From: Roseibium aquae
GTDB taxonomy: Bacteria > Pseudomonadota > Alphaproteobacteria > Rhizobiales > Stappiaceae
Reading direction: 5' to 3'
Assembly: GCF_008711285.1 (NCBI RefSeq)
Contig: NZ_VXDC01000001.1
Span: 744,001-808,000, forward strand
DNA length: 64,000 bases
A model generated the notes under the pieces. It had not been told where the DNA came from, searched no databases, and saw only the letters and a list, made by a program, of their open reading frames with translations. Positions 34,563 through 42,828 of the stretch are shown one piece after another (position 1 is the stretch's first letter; every line of letters begins with the position of its first letter). A program made the position numbers and the translations under genes.

Positions 34563-34873
34563 TGGGAGGCCTCCTGGAGAGCGATCAGCTCGCGTTCGAT
34601 GGAATCGGCGAGTCCTATTCCGCCGCCTTTGGCGATGGATGTGGCATATTCGTTTATCAGGAGCCCGCGCCAGGCTTCCGCTCCCGGCCCGTCGCCCCAT
34701 GTTCCACCCTCGTCGAGACCCGTGAACATGTGCTGCATCATGTTGTTGAGGAACACAGCTTCGAATTCTTCGGCGGTTTCCCGGATACGGGCTTTGTTGG
34801 CCCGGTCGACGCCCGCCAGCACATCCTGCGGGTTGCGGGCGGTATTGAGGCTATGGACGGCTTCCAGCATCAC
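34559..34873 (-). CDS. flgJ: Rod-binding protein FlgJ, short form
   Basis: A 104-residue rod-cap scaffold domain (ETAEEFEAVFLNNMMQHMF; GLLINEYATSIAKGGGIGLAD). It lacks the C-terminal muramidase of enteric FlgJ, as is common in alphaproteobacteria, so another enzyme must open the peptidoglycan. Its ATG overlaps the flgI stop by 4 nt, and its end overlaps flgN, so flgI-flgJ-flgN are coupled. Confidence 0.9.
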   Translation of the reverse strand: MMLEAVHSLNTARNPQDVLAGVDRANKARIRETAEEFEAVFLNNMMQHMFTGLDEGGTWGDGPGAEAWRGLLINEYATSIAKGGGIGLADSIERELIALQEASQ

Positions 34874-36012
34874 AGCACCTCGATTTCGGCTTGAAGGGCA
34901 CCTGCCGCCTTGATGGCTTGAAGGATGGAAATCATGTCCCGCGGCCCAATTCCAAGTGCGTTCAGCCCGTCGACGAGTTCTTTCAAGGTGACAGCTTGCG
35001 GCACGATCGCCAACTTCGCATCCGGATCGTCGTTAATTGCGATCTCGGTCCGTGGAACGATCGCTGTTTGCCCGTTGGCAAAGGGAAGGGGCTGCACGAC
35101 CTCGGGCGTCTCGGCGACGGTGACGGTAAGATTGCCCTGGGCAACGGCAACCATGGACACCTTTACGTCCTGCCCCATCACGATGATCCCGGAGTTTTCG
35201 TCGATCACGACGCGGGCCGCGAGGTCGGGTTGCACGATCAGCTGCTCGATATCGGTCAGCAGGTCGACAATGTTGCCGGTATAGTCCATCGGCAAATTGA
35301 TCCGGACCGTGCCCGGGTCGACCGGCTCAGCCGTCGGCAGGCCGATCAATTCGTTGATCGAAAGGGCGACGCGGCGGGCAGTCGTCAGATCCGGGTTGCG
35401 CAGAGCCAGCCGAAGGCTTGTCATGGACGCGAGACGGAAATCGACCTCCCGCTCCACCAGGCCGCCATTTGCTATGCGTCCTGCGGTTGGAACGCCGCGG
35501 GTGATCGACGCGGCCTCGGCTTGAACCGCGAAGCCTCCAATCGCGACAGAGCCTTGAGCGATGGCGTAAACCTCACCATCTGCGCCAACAAGGGGCGTCA
35601 CCAGAAGCGTGCCGCCTTGAAGAGAGTCCGAATTGCCCAGCGCACTGACATTGACGTCGATCCGGGTGCCCTGGGTGGCGAATGGCGGCAGGTTGGCCGT
35701 GACCATCACAGCGGCGACCGTGTTGGTGTTCAGGTCGACCCCGCGTGTGTTCACGCCAAGACGCTCGAGCATTGCCTGGAGCGATTGCTGGGTGAAGGGT
35801 GTATTGCGCAAGGTGTCGCCGGTGCCGTTGAGGCCGACCACCAGCCCGTAGCCGATGAGCTGGTTTTCCCGAATGCCTTCGAAATCGGCGATGTCCTTGA
35901 TGCGCGAGGCCGCGTTCGCGGTCGCGGCCAATTGGATGGACAACACGGTGATCGCGGCGCTCAAGACCGCTACGCTTGTCAGGATCGTCTTGAATTGTCT
36001 GAAAAATTCCAT
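34870..36012 (-). CDS. flgI: Flagellar P-ring protein FlgI
   Basis: A 380-residue periplasmic P-ring subunit. A signal peptide covers residues 1-34 (VAVLSAAITVLSIQLAATANA), then the conserved start SRIKDIADFEGIRENQLIGYGLVVGLNGTGD. The C-terminus ends in a GPRDMISILQAIKAAGALQAEIEVL-type segment. ATGs at 36012 and 36021 are both possible; codons further upstream are not FlgI. Expressed from a sigma-54 promoter and divergent from fliX, as in Caulobacter. Confidence 0.93.
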   Translation of the reverse strand: MEFFRQFKTILTSVAVLSAAITVLSIQLAATANAASRIKDIADFEGIRENQLIGYGLVVGLNGTGDTLRNTPFTQQSLQAMLERLGVNTRGVDLNTNTVAAVMVTANLPPFATQGTRIDVNVSALGNSDSLQGGTLLVTPLVGADGEVYAIAQGSVAIGGFAVQAEAASITRGVPTAGRIANGGLVEREVDFRLASMTSLRLALRNPDLTTARRVALSINELIGLPTAEPVDPGTVRINLPMDYTGNIVDLLTDIEQLIVQPDLAARVVIDENSGIIVMGQDVKVSMVAVAQGNLTVTVAETPEVVQPLPFANGQTAIVPRTEIAINDDPDAKLAIVPQAVTLKELVDGLNALGIGPRDMISILQAIKAAGALQAEIEVL

Positions 36013-36072
36013 GATGAACATCGAATACCGCTGATCTGACTGGCTGCTCCGCCGACGTGGCGGTATCGTTAA

Positions 36073-36088
36073 TGCGAGTTCCATGCCA
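36073..36088 (-). promoter_or_regulatory. Probable sigma-54 promoter of flgI
   Basis: On the minus strand TGGCATGGAACTCGCA has GG and GC 10 nt apart and differs from TGGCACG-N4-TTGCA at two positions. It lies 52-61 bp before the flgI start. Confidence 0.65.
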
Positions 36089-36291
36089 GTTTGAAGACGG
36101 GATCGCCGGGTCGAAAAAGTCCCGGTTTTCCGGGCAAGCAAGCGATGCCCCCCGCACGGCCGTGGCTTGGGTGATTGTCCATAGGGCGGCAGAACTTGCC
36201 GCCTGACCGGGAACTCCTTTACCCTTGACACACGGGGGCATAGTGATTCTTCAACCTGGAGCGCCAAAAGGCAGAATTGGGTCGAACCAGC

Positions 36292-36711
36292 ATGCGAATT
36301 ACAGGCAACAAGCCGCTGAGCGGAGTGCACAGCCGGGGCGGGAAAAAGAAGGTCGATGGCGAGGGTGTGGCGTTCCAGCCTGATCCGGGCGGTGACGGAG
36401 CTTCCGCCCCGGCGGTGTCCAGCAGTTCGGCGATCCAGGGGATGGATGCTCTGTTGGCCTTGCAGGAGATGCGTCTTGAAACGGACCAGCGGCAGGTGGC
36501 GACACAGCGGGGCCATACATTGCTCGACAACCTCGAGGCCCTGCGCGCGGAACTGTTGGGCGGGATCGTCTCCGAGGATCGCCTCGCGAGCCTGGCGAAG
36601 TCCGTGGAGGACCGCGTGGAAAGCGGCGACCCGCAGGTGGATGGTGTCATCCGCGAGATTGAATTGCGAGTGAAGGTTGAGCTGGCCAAGCTCGGTCGAT
36701 TCTCCGATTGA
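36292..36711 (+). CDS. fliX: Flagellar assembly regulator FliX
   Basis: A 139-residue FliX family protein: MRITGNKPLSGV at the start, a disordered stretch, then IQGMDALLALQEM and ALRAELLGGIVSEDRLASLA. In Caulobacter FliX senses early flagellar assembly and controls the sigma-54 activator FlbD. No flbD is in the window. It is divergent from flgI, an arrangement also found in Caulobacter. The ATG at 36292 gives the family N-terminus. Confidence 0.9.
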   Translation: MRITGNKPLSGVHSRGGKKKVDGEGVAFQPDPGGDGASAPAVSSSSAIQGMDALLALQEMRLETDQRQVATQRGHTLLDNLEALRAELLGGIVSEDRLASLAKSVEDRVESGDPQVDGVIREIELRVKVELAKLGRFSD

Positions 36712-36877
36712 GCGCCGTCCAGTGGCTGGTCTGCCACTTCGCGATGATCGGCGATTTTCTCATAACTAATTGAATAAAAATATCATTTTTCAGCTACAAA
36801 TTAGATAATTGAACCGTTGCCGCTTCAGGTGCGCGGCTATATATTGCGCGCGGCTAAACGGTAAACCGGAGCTGTCG

Positions 36878-37294
36878 ATGACGGTAGAGCTTGAGTCTGA
36901 ATACCGCCCTACGGAAGATGAACCGTTCATGAATGACCGCCAGCGGGAATACTTTAAAAACAAGCTGCTGGCCTGGAAAGACGATATCCTGAAGGAAAGC
37001 AAGGAGACCTTGGCCGCGCTTCAGGAGGAAAGCCAAAACCATCCCGATCTGGCTGACCGTGCCTCCTCGGAAACGGACAGGTCGATCGAATTGCGTGCCC
37101 GCGACCGGCAGCGGAAACTGATCTCCAAGATCGATGCCGCGCTCGAGCGCATTTCCGAGGGCACCTATGGATATTGCGAGGAAACGGGTGAACCGATCGC
37201 GTTGCGCCGCCTCGAAGCCCGCCCGATCGCCACACTGTCGATCGAGGCCCAGGAAGCCCATGAGCGCCGGGAAAAGGTTTACCGGGACGACTGA
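36878..37294 (+). CDS. dksA: RNA polymerase-binding protein DksA
   Basis: A 138-residue DksA. Residues about 20-75 form the coiled-coil hairpin (KNKLLAWKDDILKESKETL...DLADRASSETDRSIELRARDR), which enters the RNA polymerase secondary channel and acts with ppGpp. The zinc-finger region reads YGYCEETGEPIALRRLEARP and keeps only the first cysteine. This zinc-poor form is usual for alphaproteobacterial DksA. The ATG follows GGAG; it ends with a strong terminator. Confidence 0.93.
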   Translation: MTVELESEYRPTEDEPFMNDRQREYFKNKLLAWKDDILKESKETLAALQEESQNHPDLADRASSETDRSIELRARDRQRKLISKIDAALERISEGTYGYCEETGEPIALRRLEARPIATLSIEAQEAHERREKVYRDD

Positions 37295-37336
37295 GCCCGG
37301 CGGCCGAAAAACGCAAGCAAACAATCGGACCTCTCG

Positions 37337-37362
37337 CCTCCCGGTCATCCGGGAGGTTTTTT
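37337..37362 (+). terminator. Rho-independent terminator of dksA
   Basis: CCTCCCGG-TCAT-CCGGGAGG followed by six T residues, 42 bp past the dksA stop. Confidence 0.95.
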
Positions 37363-37381
37363 GTTGGCGCGCTCCAAATGG

Positions 37382-37420
37382 AAAAAGGCACGGCGCTCGG
37401 GGAGCGAGACACCGTGCCTT
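37382..37420 (-). terminator. Terminator of the flgF-flgG-flgA-flgH operon
   Basis: On the minus strand AAGGCACGG pairs with CCGTGCCTT, with an inner GCTC/GAGC pairing, followed by T-rich sequence; it lies about 90 nt past the flgH stop. Confidence 0.8.
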
Positions 37421-37511
37421 TCGGTCAGCCATCACGCACCGGCTTCTAGAACACCAGATACGCATGGCCGGGGGAGGGTGGAGCCGCTGGGAAGCGGCCC
37501 TCTGTTTCTGA

Positions 37512-38264
37512 TCAGAACGGCAGAAGGATATCCATGACCTGGCTGCCGTAACGTGGTTGCTGGACTTCCGTGATCTGTCCGCGGCCACCATAGCCGATGC
37601 GCGCTTCCGCGATCTTGTCGCTGGCAATCGTGTTGTTGGAAGCGATGTCCTCCGGCCGGACGACGCCGGCCACCACCAGTTCGCGGACCTCGAAATTCAC
37701 TCGAACCTCCTGACGCCCCTCGATCACCATATTGCCGTTTGGCAGGACCTGGGTCACGACAGCGGCCACGTTGGTGCGTATCGTTTCTTCGCGGTCGACT
37801 TCCCCTTCGCCTTCAAAGCTGCTTGAGCTGTTGATGCTTGCAAGATTTCCAGCGCTGGAGCTTGCCGGCAGGAGAACCGTATCAATCGCCGTTCCAAGCG
37901 CGCCCCCGGCACCAGAGGCGTTGGAATCCGTTCGGCTCTTGGAGGTCGAGTTGTCGATTTCCGCCCGGTCGGAAATGGTGACCGTGACAGTCAGAATGTC
38001 GCCCACCTGCTTCGCCCGCTGATCATCGAAAAAGGCCCGGTTCCCGGATCTCCAGAGCGAATTCGGACTGTAGTGGGCCTGTTGCGGCTCCGGCATGGGC
38101 ATCTGAACCGGGCGATAGCCGGGCGTCGTCGTGGGGTCTTGGATCGCATTGAGAGCGGGCTGTTGTCCGACCTGGGACAATCTGTCCGCGGTGCCGCAGC
38201 CGGCGAGCAGGGACGCCAGGGCCAGACCGGTGGCAATGGCCCGGATTGTTGGAAAGGTCGTCAT
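37512..38264 (-). CDS. flgH: Flagellar L-ring lipoprotein FlgH
   Basis: A 250-residue outer-membrane L-ring subunit. The lipobox LLAGC gives the lipidated cysteine at residue 23. Conserved blocks include NSLWRSGNRAFFDDQRAKQVGDILTV and the C-terminal ITEVQQPRYGSQVMDILLPF. Its ATG overlaps the flgA stop by 4 nt. Last gene of the flgF-flgG-flgA-flgH operon. Confidence 0.95.
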   Translation of the reverse strand: MTTFPTIRAIATGLALASLLAGCGTADRLSQVGQQPALNAIQDPTTTPGYRPVQMPMPEPQQAHYSPNSLWRSGNRAFFDDQRAKQVGDILTVTVTISDRAEIDNSTSKSRTDSNASGAGGALGTAIDTVLLPASSSAGNLASINSSSSFEGEGEVDREETIRTNVAAVVTQVLPNGNMVIEGRQEVRVNFEVRELVVAGVVRPEDIASNNTIASDKIAEARIGYGGRGQITEVQQPRYGSQVMDILLPF

Positions 38265-39244
38265 TGGGTTTGCTCCTGGAGCCGGGCGACACGCGCCGAA
38301 GCGGGTTGAGCCACGACCTGACCGCGCGAAACCACCATGGCTGGAACGAAACGCCTTGATTCCAGGTTCTTGATATCGATCAGGTCCCCGACGGCGCCGT
38401 CATCCATGGCCCTGCCGCGGGTGGTCAATTTCATGCCAGCAATTTCATAGGTGATTGTGACATTCTCTCCGCGCTCGATCAGGATCGGCTTGGCAAAGTC
38501 GGTGCGCGAGAGCGGCGTATTGGCGCGCAAGGGATTGCGCGCTGCAAGACCGACGACCTCTGCGGGGTCGGTCAGGGCACGGGAGGGAACCGCGTTGCGG
38601 GGCAGCCGGGTAAAGACGATGTCCTCCTCCTTCAAGATGCTGCCGCGCTGGAGGGGTTGGGCGAGGGTCGCCACTTCCATCAATTCCTGCGCCCGCCCGC
38701 TGAAGGAGATCGGGCGCCGGCCGCTTTCTGTCGCAACGGTACCGGTAATCGAGAAGCGCCCGGTTGTCCGGGACCACAGGACTTGGTCGAACCGGACAGG
38801 CTGCGCATCCGCCGGATTGGCCTCCAGGGTTTCAACCGGGCGATCAAAAGTCATTTCGATCAGGTCCGGCGTCAGGGACGCCTCCCTTTGTGCCAGTTCG
38901 CCGGTGATCAGATCGATCAACCGCTGACGGTCGAAGACTTCGGCCCGCCGGTGCACAACAACCTGGCGCAGTCCATCCGTGCCGGCCATGATCAGGCCAG
39001 CCTGGCGGGCCCGTTCGGCGACCATGGAAGCGGGAACATTGCCCGATGTGCCAAGGTCCGGAGAGCGGAACAGCGGTACCTCGGCGAATTCGCCGGCCCC
39101 GACATAAAAGTCCCCGACCGTGACGATTCCGGAGAGCGTGTGCACCTCCGAGCGAAGATGCGGACGCTGGTCCGCCATGGCGGCAAAAGGCAAAAGGGCC
39201 TGCACGATCAGCACATACAACAGGGTCAGAACGCTTTTCATCAT
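38261..39244 (-). CDS. flgA: P-ring assembly chaperone FlgA
   Basis: A 327-residue periplasmic protein with a signal peptide (residues 1-24, ending FAAMAD). The C-terminal SAF domain includes GSILKEEDIVFTRLP and ITYEIAGMKLTTRGRAMDDGAVGD followed by NLESRRFVPAMV, typical of FlgA. It helps FlgI assemble in the periplasm. The long N-terminal part is usual in alphaproteobacteria. Between flgG (13-bp gap) and flgH (4-nt overlap). Confidence 0.92.
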   Translation of the reverse strand: MMKSVLTLLYVLIVQALLPFAAMADQRPHLRSEVHTLSGIVTVGDFYVGAGEFAEVPLFRSPDLGTSGNVPASMVAERARQAGLIMAGTDGLRQVVVHRRAEVFDRQRLIDLITGELAQREASLTPDLIEMTFDRPVETLEANPADAQPVRFDQVLWSRTTGRFSITGTVATESGRRPISFSGRAQELMEVATLAQPLQRGSILKEEDIVFTRLPRNAVPSRALTDPAEVVGLAARNPLRANTPLSRTDFAKPILIERGENVTITYEIAGMKLTTRGRAMDDGAVGDLIDIKNLESRRFVPAMVVSRGQVVAQPASARVARLQEQTQ

Positions 39245-39257
39245 TCCACTCCCTCCG

Positions 39258-40040
39258 TTAGCGGATGTTCGAGGCTGTGGCGTACATCTCGTCCGCGGCC
39301 TTGATCACCCGCGAGTTCATCTCGTAGGCCCGTTGTGCGGAAATGAGATCGGCGATTTCCGTCACCGCATCCACATTTGCCATTTCCAGAAAACGTTGCT
39401 GGAGATCACCGAAGCCGTTGGCGCCCGGGTTGTCGACTTCCGGCGCTCCACTGGCGGTGGTCTCCAGGAAAAGGTTGTCGCCCACCGCTTCCAGCCCGGC
39501 CCGGTTCACGAACCGCGCCAGCTGGATCTGGCCGAGATTGACCAGATTGCCGCCGGCGTCGATTGCCTGAACCGTGCCGTCGGCGGATATGGTGACGTCG
39601 CGCGAGCCTTCGGGAATGTCAATGCCCGGTTGAACGGCATATCCATCCACGGTCACAAGCGCGCCGTTTGGGTCTCTCTCGAAGGATCCGTCGCGTGTAT
39701 AGGCCGTTGTGCCGTTCGGGAGTTCGATCTGGAAAAAGCCGTCGCCGCGAATGGCCAGGTCGAGATCCTTGCCGGTCTGCTCAAGCGAACCTTGGCTCAT
39801 GATCCGCGAGGTGGCGGCAACCTTGACGCCCGAGCCGATCTGAACGCCCGTGGGAACGATGGTTCCAGCCGCGGAGGTCTCTGAACCCATCCTGCGGTCG
39901 TTCTGGTAAAGCAGGTCCTGGAAATCGACACGTTGGCGCTTGTAACCGGTGGTGCGCATGTTGGCGACGTTGTTCGAGATAACCTCGACATTGCGCTCCT
40001 GCGCCTTCATGCCGGTTGCCGCAATATGGAGAGATTTCAT
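39258..40040 (-). CDS. flgG: Distal rod protein FlgG
   Basis: A 260-residue distal rod subunit, normal length. The N-terminus MKSLHIAATGMKAQERNVEVISNNVANMRTTGYKRQRVDF and the C-terminus VDAVTEIADLISAQRAYEMNSRVIKAADEMY are FlgG hallmarks. It follows flgF by 22 bp in the same operon. Confidence 0.96.
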   Translation of the reverse strand: MKSLHIAATGMKAQERNVEVISNNVANMRTTGYKRQRVDFQDLLYQNDRRMGSETSAAGTIVPTGVQIGSGVKVAATSRIMSQGSLEQTGKDLDLAIRGDGFFQIELPNGTTAYTRDGSFERDPNGALVTVDGYAVQPGIDIPEGSRDVTISADGTVQAIDAGGNLVNLGQIQLARFVNRAGLEAVGDNLFLETTASGAPEVDNPGANGFGDLQQRFLEMANVDAVTEIADLISAQRAYEMNSRVIKAADEMYATASNIR

Positions 40041-40062
40041 TTAAAACATCCTTCTTGCGGCA

Positions 40063-40803
40063 TTAGCCTTCGAGGCTTCCAAGGGTCCGGATGCCCTGCT
40101 GGCGCAAGTCATCCATGTCTTTCATCAGCCGCGTGGCCGACGTGTAGGCGCGCGTGATCTCGATCAGGCGCGTGATCTCGACAACGCCCTGCACATTCGA
40201 TTGCTCGAGCGCGCCCTGAACCACCCTTGGATTGAGGATCGGGTTCGGATTCTCACCGGCCAGTATCGTGTCGCGCACCTGGACCAGTTCTTGAGGGTTG
40301 TCGAAGTCAACGAGGCGGACTTGGCCGCGAATGCCTTGCTCGGTCGAAATCGTGCCATCCCGGGCGATTTCGATCTTGCCATCCTCAGGAGTGAAGGTGA
40401 TGGGGCCGGCGGATGTCATGACCGGCCGGTCATCCGCGGTCACCAGCTGGCCGTTTTCGTCAAGGGTAAATGCCCCGTTTCGGGTGTAGGCTTCCGTGCC
40501 GTCTGCCATCTGGACAACGAAAAAGCCATCGCCTTCAATCGCAAGGTCAAGCTCGTTCTCGGTCATCCGGATCGCGCCTTGCATGAAATCGGTCCGTGTG
40601 CCGTAGTCCGCCACGTATGACAGGTCGTGGTCGGGCCGCTGGAACTCTGTCGCCTCGGCGATCGGCATCACATACTCTTCGAACATCATCCGCTGCGCCT
40701 TGAAGCCCGTGGTGTTGATGTTCGCCATGTTGTTGGCCACCACGTTGAGCTGATTCCTCAAAGCCGCCTGGCGTGACAGCGTGATAAGCTGAGCGTTCTC
40801 CAT
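40063..40803 (-). CDS. flgF: Proximal rod protein FlgF
   Basis: A 246-residue rod protein, with the N-terminal segment LRNQLNVVANNMANINTTGFKAQRMMFEEYV and the C-terminal VQGVVEITRLIEITRAYTSA. First gene of the leftward flgF-flgG-flgA-flgH operon, with a sigma-54 promoter 68-83 bp upstream. Confidence 0.95.
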   Translation of the reverse strand: MENAQLITLSRQAALRNQLNVVANNMANINTTGFKAQRMMFEEYVMPIAEATEFQRPDHDLSYVADYGTRTDFMQGAIRMTENELDLAIEGDGFFVVQMADGTEAYTRNGAFTLDENGQLVTADDRPVMTSAGPITFTPEDGKIEIARDGTISTEQGIRGQVRLVDFDNPQELVQVRDTILAGENPNPILNPRVVQGALEQSNVQGVVEITRLIEITRAYTSATRLMKDMDDLRQQGIRTLGSLEG

Positions 40804-40870
40804 CTTAACTTTTCCCTTTGCTCCCCGATGAACCTTAAGCCTCCCCAGGCTGCGGGTCCGCTATCGCCAA

Positions 40871-40886
40871 TGCAGGGTGCGTGCCA
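40871..40886 (-). promoter_or_regulatory. Sigma-54 promoter of the flgF operon
   Basis: On the minus strand TGGCACGCACCCTGCA has a perfect TGGCACG block with GG and GC 10 nt apart. It is one of three such elements upstream of hook, rod and ring operons here. Confidence 0.85.
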
Positions 40887-41006
40887 ATTGGCAAACCGCT
40901 GGAAATCTTGGGCAAAAGACACGTTGACCGGGTGCGGTCGGCAAAGAATCCCGGCAGAAGTTAATCAGTTGGAAAGAATTGCCGGGTTAGGCTTGTTAAC
41001 GATTTG

Positions 41007-41023
41007 GTAACCAATCGTTAACC
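41007..41023. promoter_or_regulatory. CtrA-type box upstream of fliL
   Basis: GTAACCAATCGTTAACC differs at one base from TTAACC-N5-TTAACC and shares its AATCG spacer with the perfect box upstream of flgB. It lies 54-70 bp before the fliL ATG, inside a wider palindrome of GTTAACGATT and AATCGTTAAC. CtrA control of fliLM is known in Caulobacter. Confidence 0.72.
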
Positions 41024-41076
41024 ATTAAGGCTTTTGATACTAGTCCGCGTGCGCGCGGCTCGGATCGGGGATCGAC

Positions 41077-41586
41077 ATGGCTGACGAGAATGCCGCTGCT
41101 GAAGACGAAGGAGAGGACGCTGCCGAAGCCAAAGGCGGCAAGAAGAAGCTCCTTCTGTTCGCCGGACTGGGTCTGGTACTGCTCTTGGCCGGCGGGGGTG
41201 CCGCCTATTACTTCCTGGTCATGAATCAGCAGGCGCCGGCCAGCGTGGCCGGGCCGGGCGAGCCTCAGCCGGAAGCGCAGCGGCCGGTGGTTTTCTACGA
41301 TTTGCCCGAGATGACGGTGAACCTGACGACCGATGGGCGCGCGACCTATCTGAAGGTCCGGATTGCGCTTGAGGTGGAGAACCGCGCCACGATCGATCAG
41401 ATCCAGCCGTATCTCCCGCGTATTCTGGATGCGTTCCAGATCTACCTGCGCGAGTTGCGGCCAGCCGATCTGGAGGGATCCGCCGGTCTGTTCCGGCTCA
41501 AGGAGCAACTGCTCAGGCGGATCAATCTTGCGGTTTATCCGGCGCGCGTCGATGGCGTCCTGTTCAAGGAAATCCTGGTTCAATGA
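41077..41586 (+). CDS. fliL: Flagellar basal body-associated protein FliL
   Basis: A 169-residue single-pass membrane protein: a charged cytoplasmic tail, a helix near residues 25-50 (LLLFAGLGLVLLLAGGGAAYY), a linker, and the periplasmic FliL domain (VVFYDLPEMTVNLTTDGRATYLKVRIALEV). FliL associates with stators around the motor. First gene of fliL-fliM and three more, 9 bp before fliM. Confidence 0.95.
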   Translation: MADENAAAEDEGEDAAEAKGGKKKLLLFAGLGLVLLLAGGGAAYYFLVMNQQAPASVAGPGEPQPEAQRPVVFYDLPEMTVNLTTDGRATYLKVRIALEVENRATIDQIQPYLPRILDAFQIYLRELRPADLEGSAGLFRLKEQLLRRINLAVYPARVDGVLFKEILVQ

Positions 41587-41595
41587 TGGTGCAAC

Positions 41596-42828
41596 ATGGC
41601 TGACGACGACGACGATCTGTCCGAAGAAGATATGGCCGATGCCTGGGGTGCCGCGCTCGCAGAACAAGGAGCCGGTGCCAGCGACGACGACGACCTAGCC
41701 GCCGCGTGGGGAGCCGCGCTGGAAGAGCAGGGGGCTGGAAGCTCGGACGACATGGCCGCGCAGTGGGCCGCCATGATCGACGACAGCGAGCCGGACCTCG
41801 AAAACGCAACGCGGGGTGCGGACCGGGTTCTCAACCAGGAAGAAATCGACAACCTCCTCGGGTTCAACATCGAGGATACGATCGCCGGCGACCAGAGCGG
41901 GATCCGGGCCCTGATCAACTCCGCGATGGTGTCCTACGAGCGTCTTCCGATGCTCGAGATCGTGTTCGACCGGCTGGTCCGTCTCACCACGACTTCCTTG
42001 CGCAATTTCACCTCGGACAACGTGGAAGTGTCGCTGGATTCCATCAGTTCGGTGCGTTTTGGCGACTATCTGAATTCCATCCCGCTGCCGGCCATTCTCG
42101 GGGTCTTCAAGGCAGAAGAATGGGACGGTTTCGGGCTGGTGACGGTTGAGTCCAGCCTGATCTACTCGATCATCGACGTCCTTCTGGGCGGGGGGCGCGG
42201 TCAATCGGCCGTTCGCGTTGAGGGGCGTCCCTACACCACGATTGAAACCAACCTCGTTCAGCAGATGATCGCCCTGATCCTGCAGGACGCCGAACATGCT
42301 TTCGCGCCCCTGTCGTCGGTTCGGTTCAATCTCGAGCGTCTGGAGACCAATCCGCGTTTCGCGGCGATTTCGCGGCCCGCAAATGCCGCTATTCTTGTCG
42401 AGCTTCGTATCGACATGGAAGACCGCGGCGGGTCTGTCGAAATCATGATGCCCTACGCCACGCTGGAGCCGATCCGCGATCTGCTTCTGCAAATGTTCAT
42501 GGGTGAGAAGTTCGGCCGGGATCCGATCTGGGAAGGGCATTTGGCGACCGAGATCCATGCGGCCCAGATCGAGGTTGATGCCGTTCTTTACGAAACACAC
42601 CTGCCGCTGGGCCGTGTGCTGGGTCTCGATGTTGGCCAGACACTGGTGTTCGATATAGAACCGAGCGACCCGGTTACCATCAAATGCGGCAATGTCACAT
42701 TGACCGAAGGCACGCTTGGAAAGGTCGAGGACTCGATCGCGATCCGGGTCGGGCGCAATCTCAGAAAACCAAAAATGACGTTGGCCGCTTTTGAGCGCGC
42801 CATGCAGAGCGGAATGGAGCCAACATGA
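41596..42828 (+). CDS. fliM: Flagellar motor switch protein FliM, with acidic repeat extension
   Basis: A 410-residue C-ring protein. The usual EIDNLLGF peptide, which binds phospho-CheY, lies at about residue 80 rather than at the N-terminus. Before it are three repeats, MADAWGAALAEQ, LAAAWGAALEEQ and MAAQWAAMIDD, in a very acidic stretch. The middle domain (GVFKAEEWDGFGLVTVESSLIYSIIDVLLGGG) and C-terminal FliN-like domain are complete. Its end overlaps the next gene by 4 nt. Confidence 0.94.
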   Translation: MADDDDDLSEEDMADAWGAALAEQGAGASDDDDLAAAWGAALEEQGAGSSDDMAAQWAAMIDDSEPDLENATRGADRVLNQEEIDNLLGFNIEDTIAGDQSGIRALINSAMVSYERLPMLEIVFDRLVRLTTTSLRNFTSDNVEVSLDSISSVRFGDYLNSIPLPAILGVFKAEEWDGFGLVTVESSLIYSIIDVLLGGGRGQSAVRVEGRPYTTIETNLVQQMIALILQDAEHAFAPLSSVRFNLERLETNPRFAAISRPANAAILVELRIDMEDRGGSVEIMMPYATLEPIRDLLLQMFMGEKFGRDPIWEGHLATEIHAAQIEVDAVLYETHLPLGRVLGLDVGQTLVFDIEPSDPVTIKCGNVTLTEGTLGKVEDSIAIRVGRNLRKPKMTLAAFERAMQSGMEPT

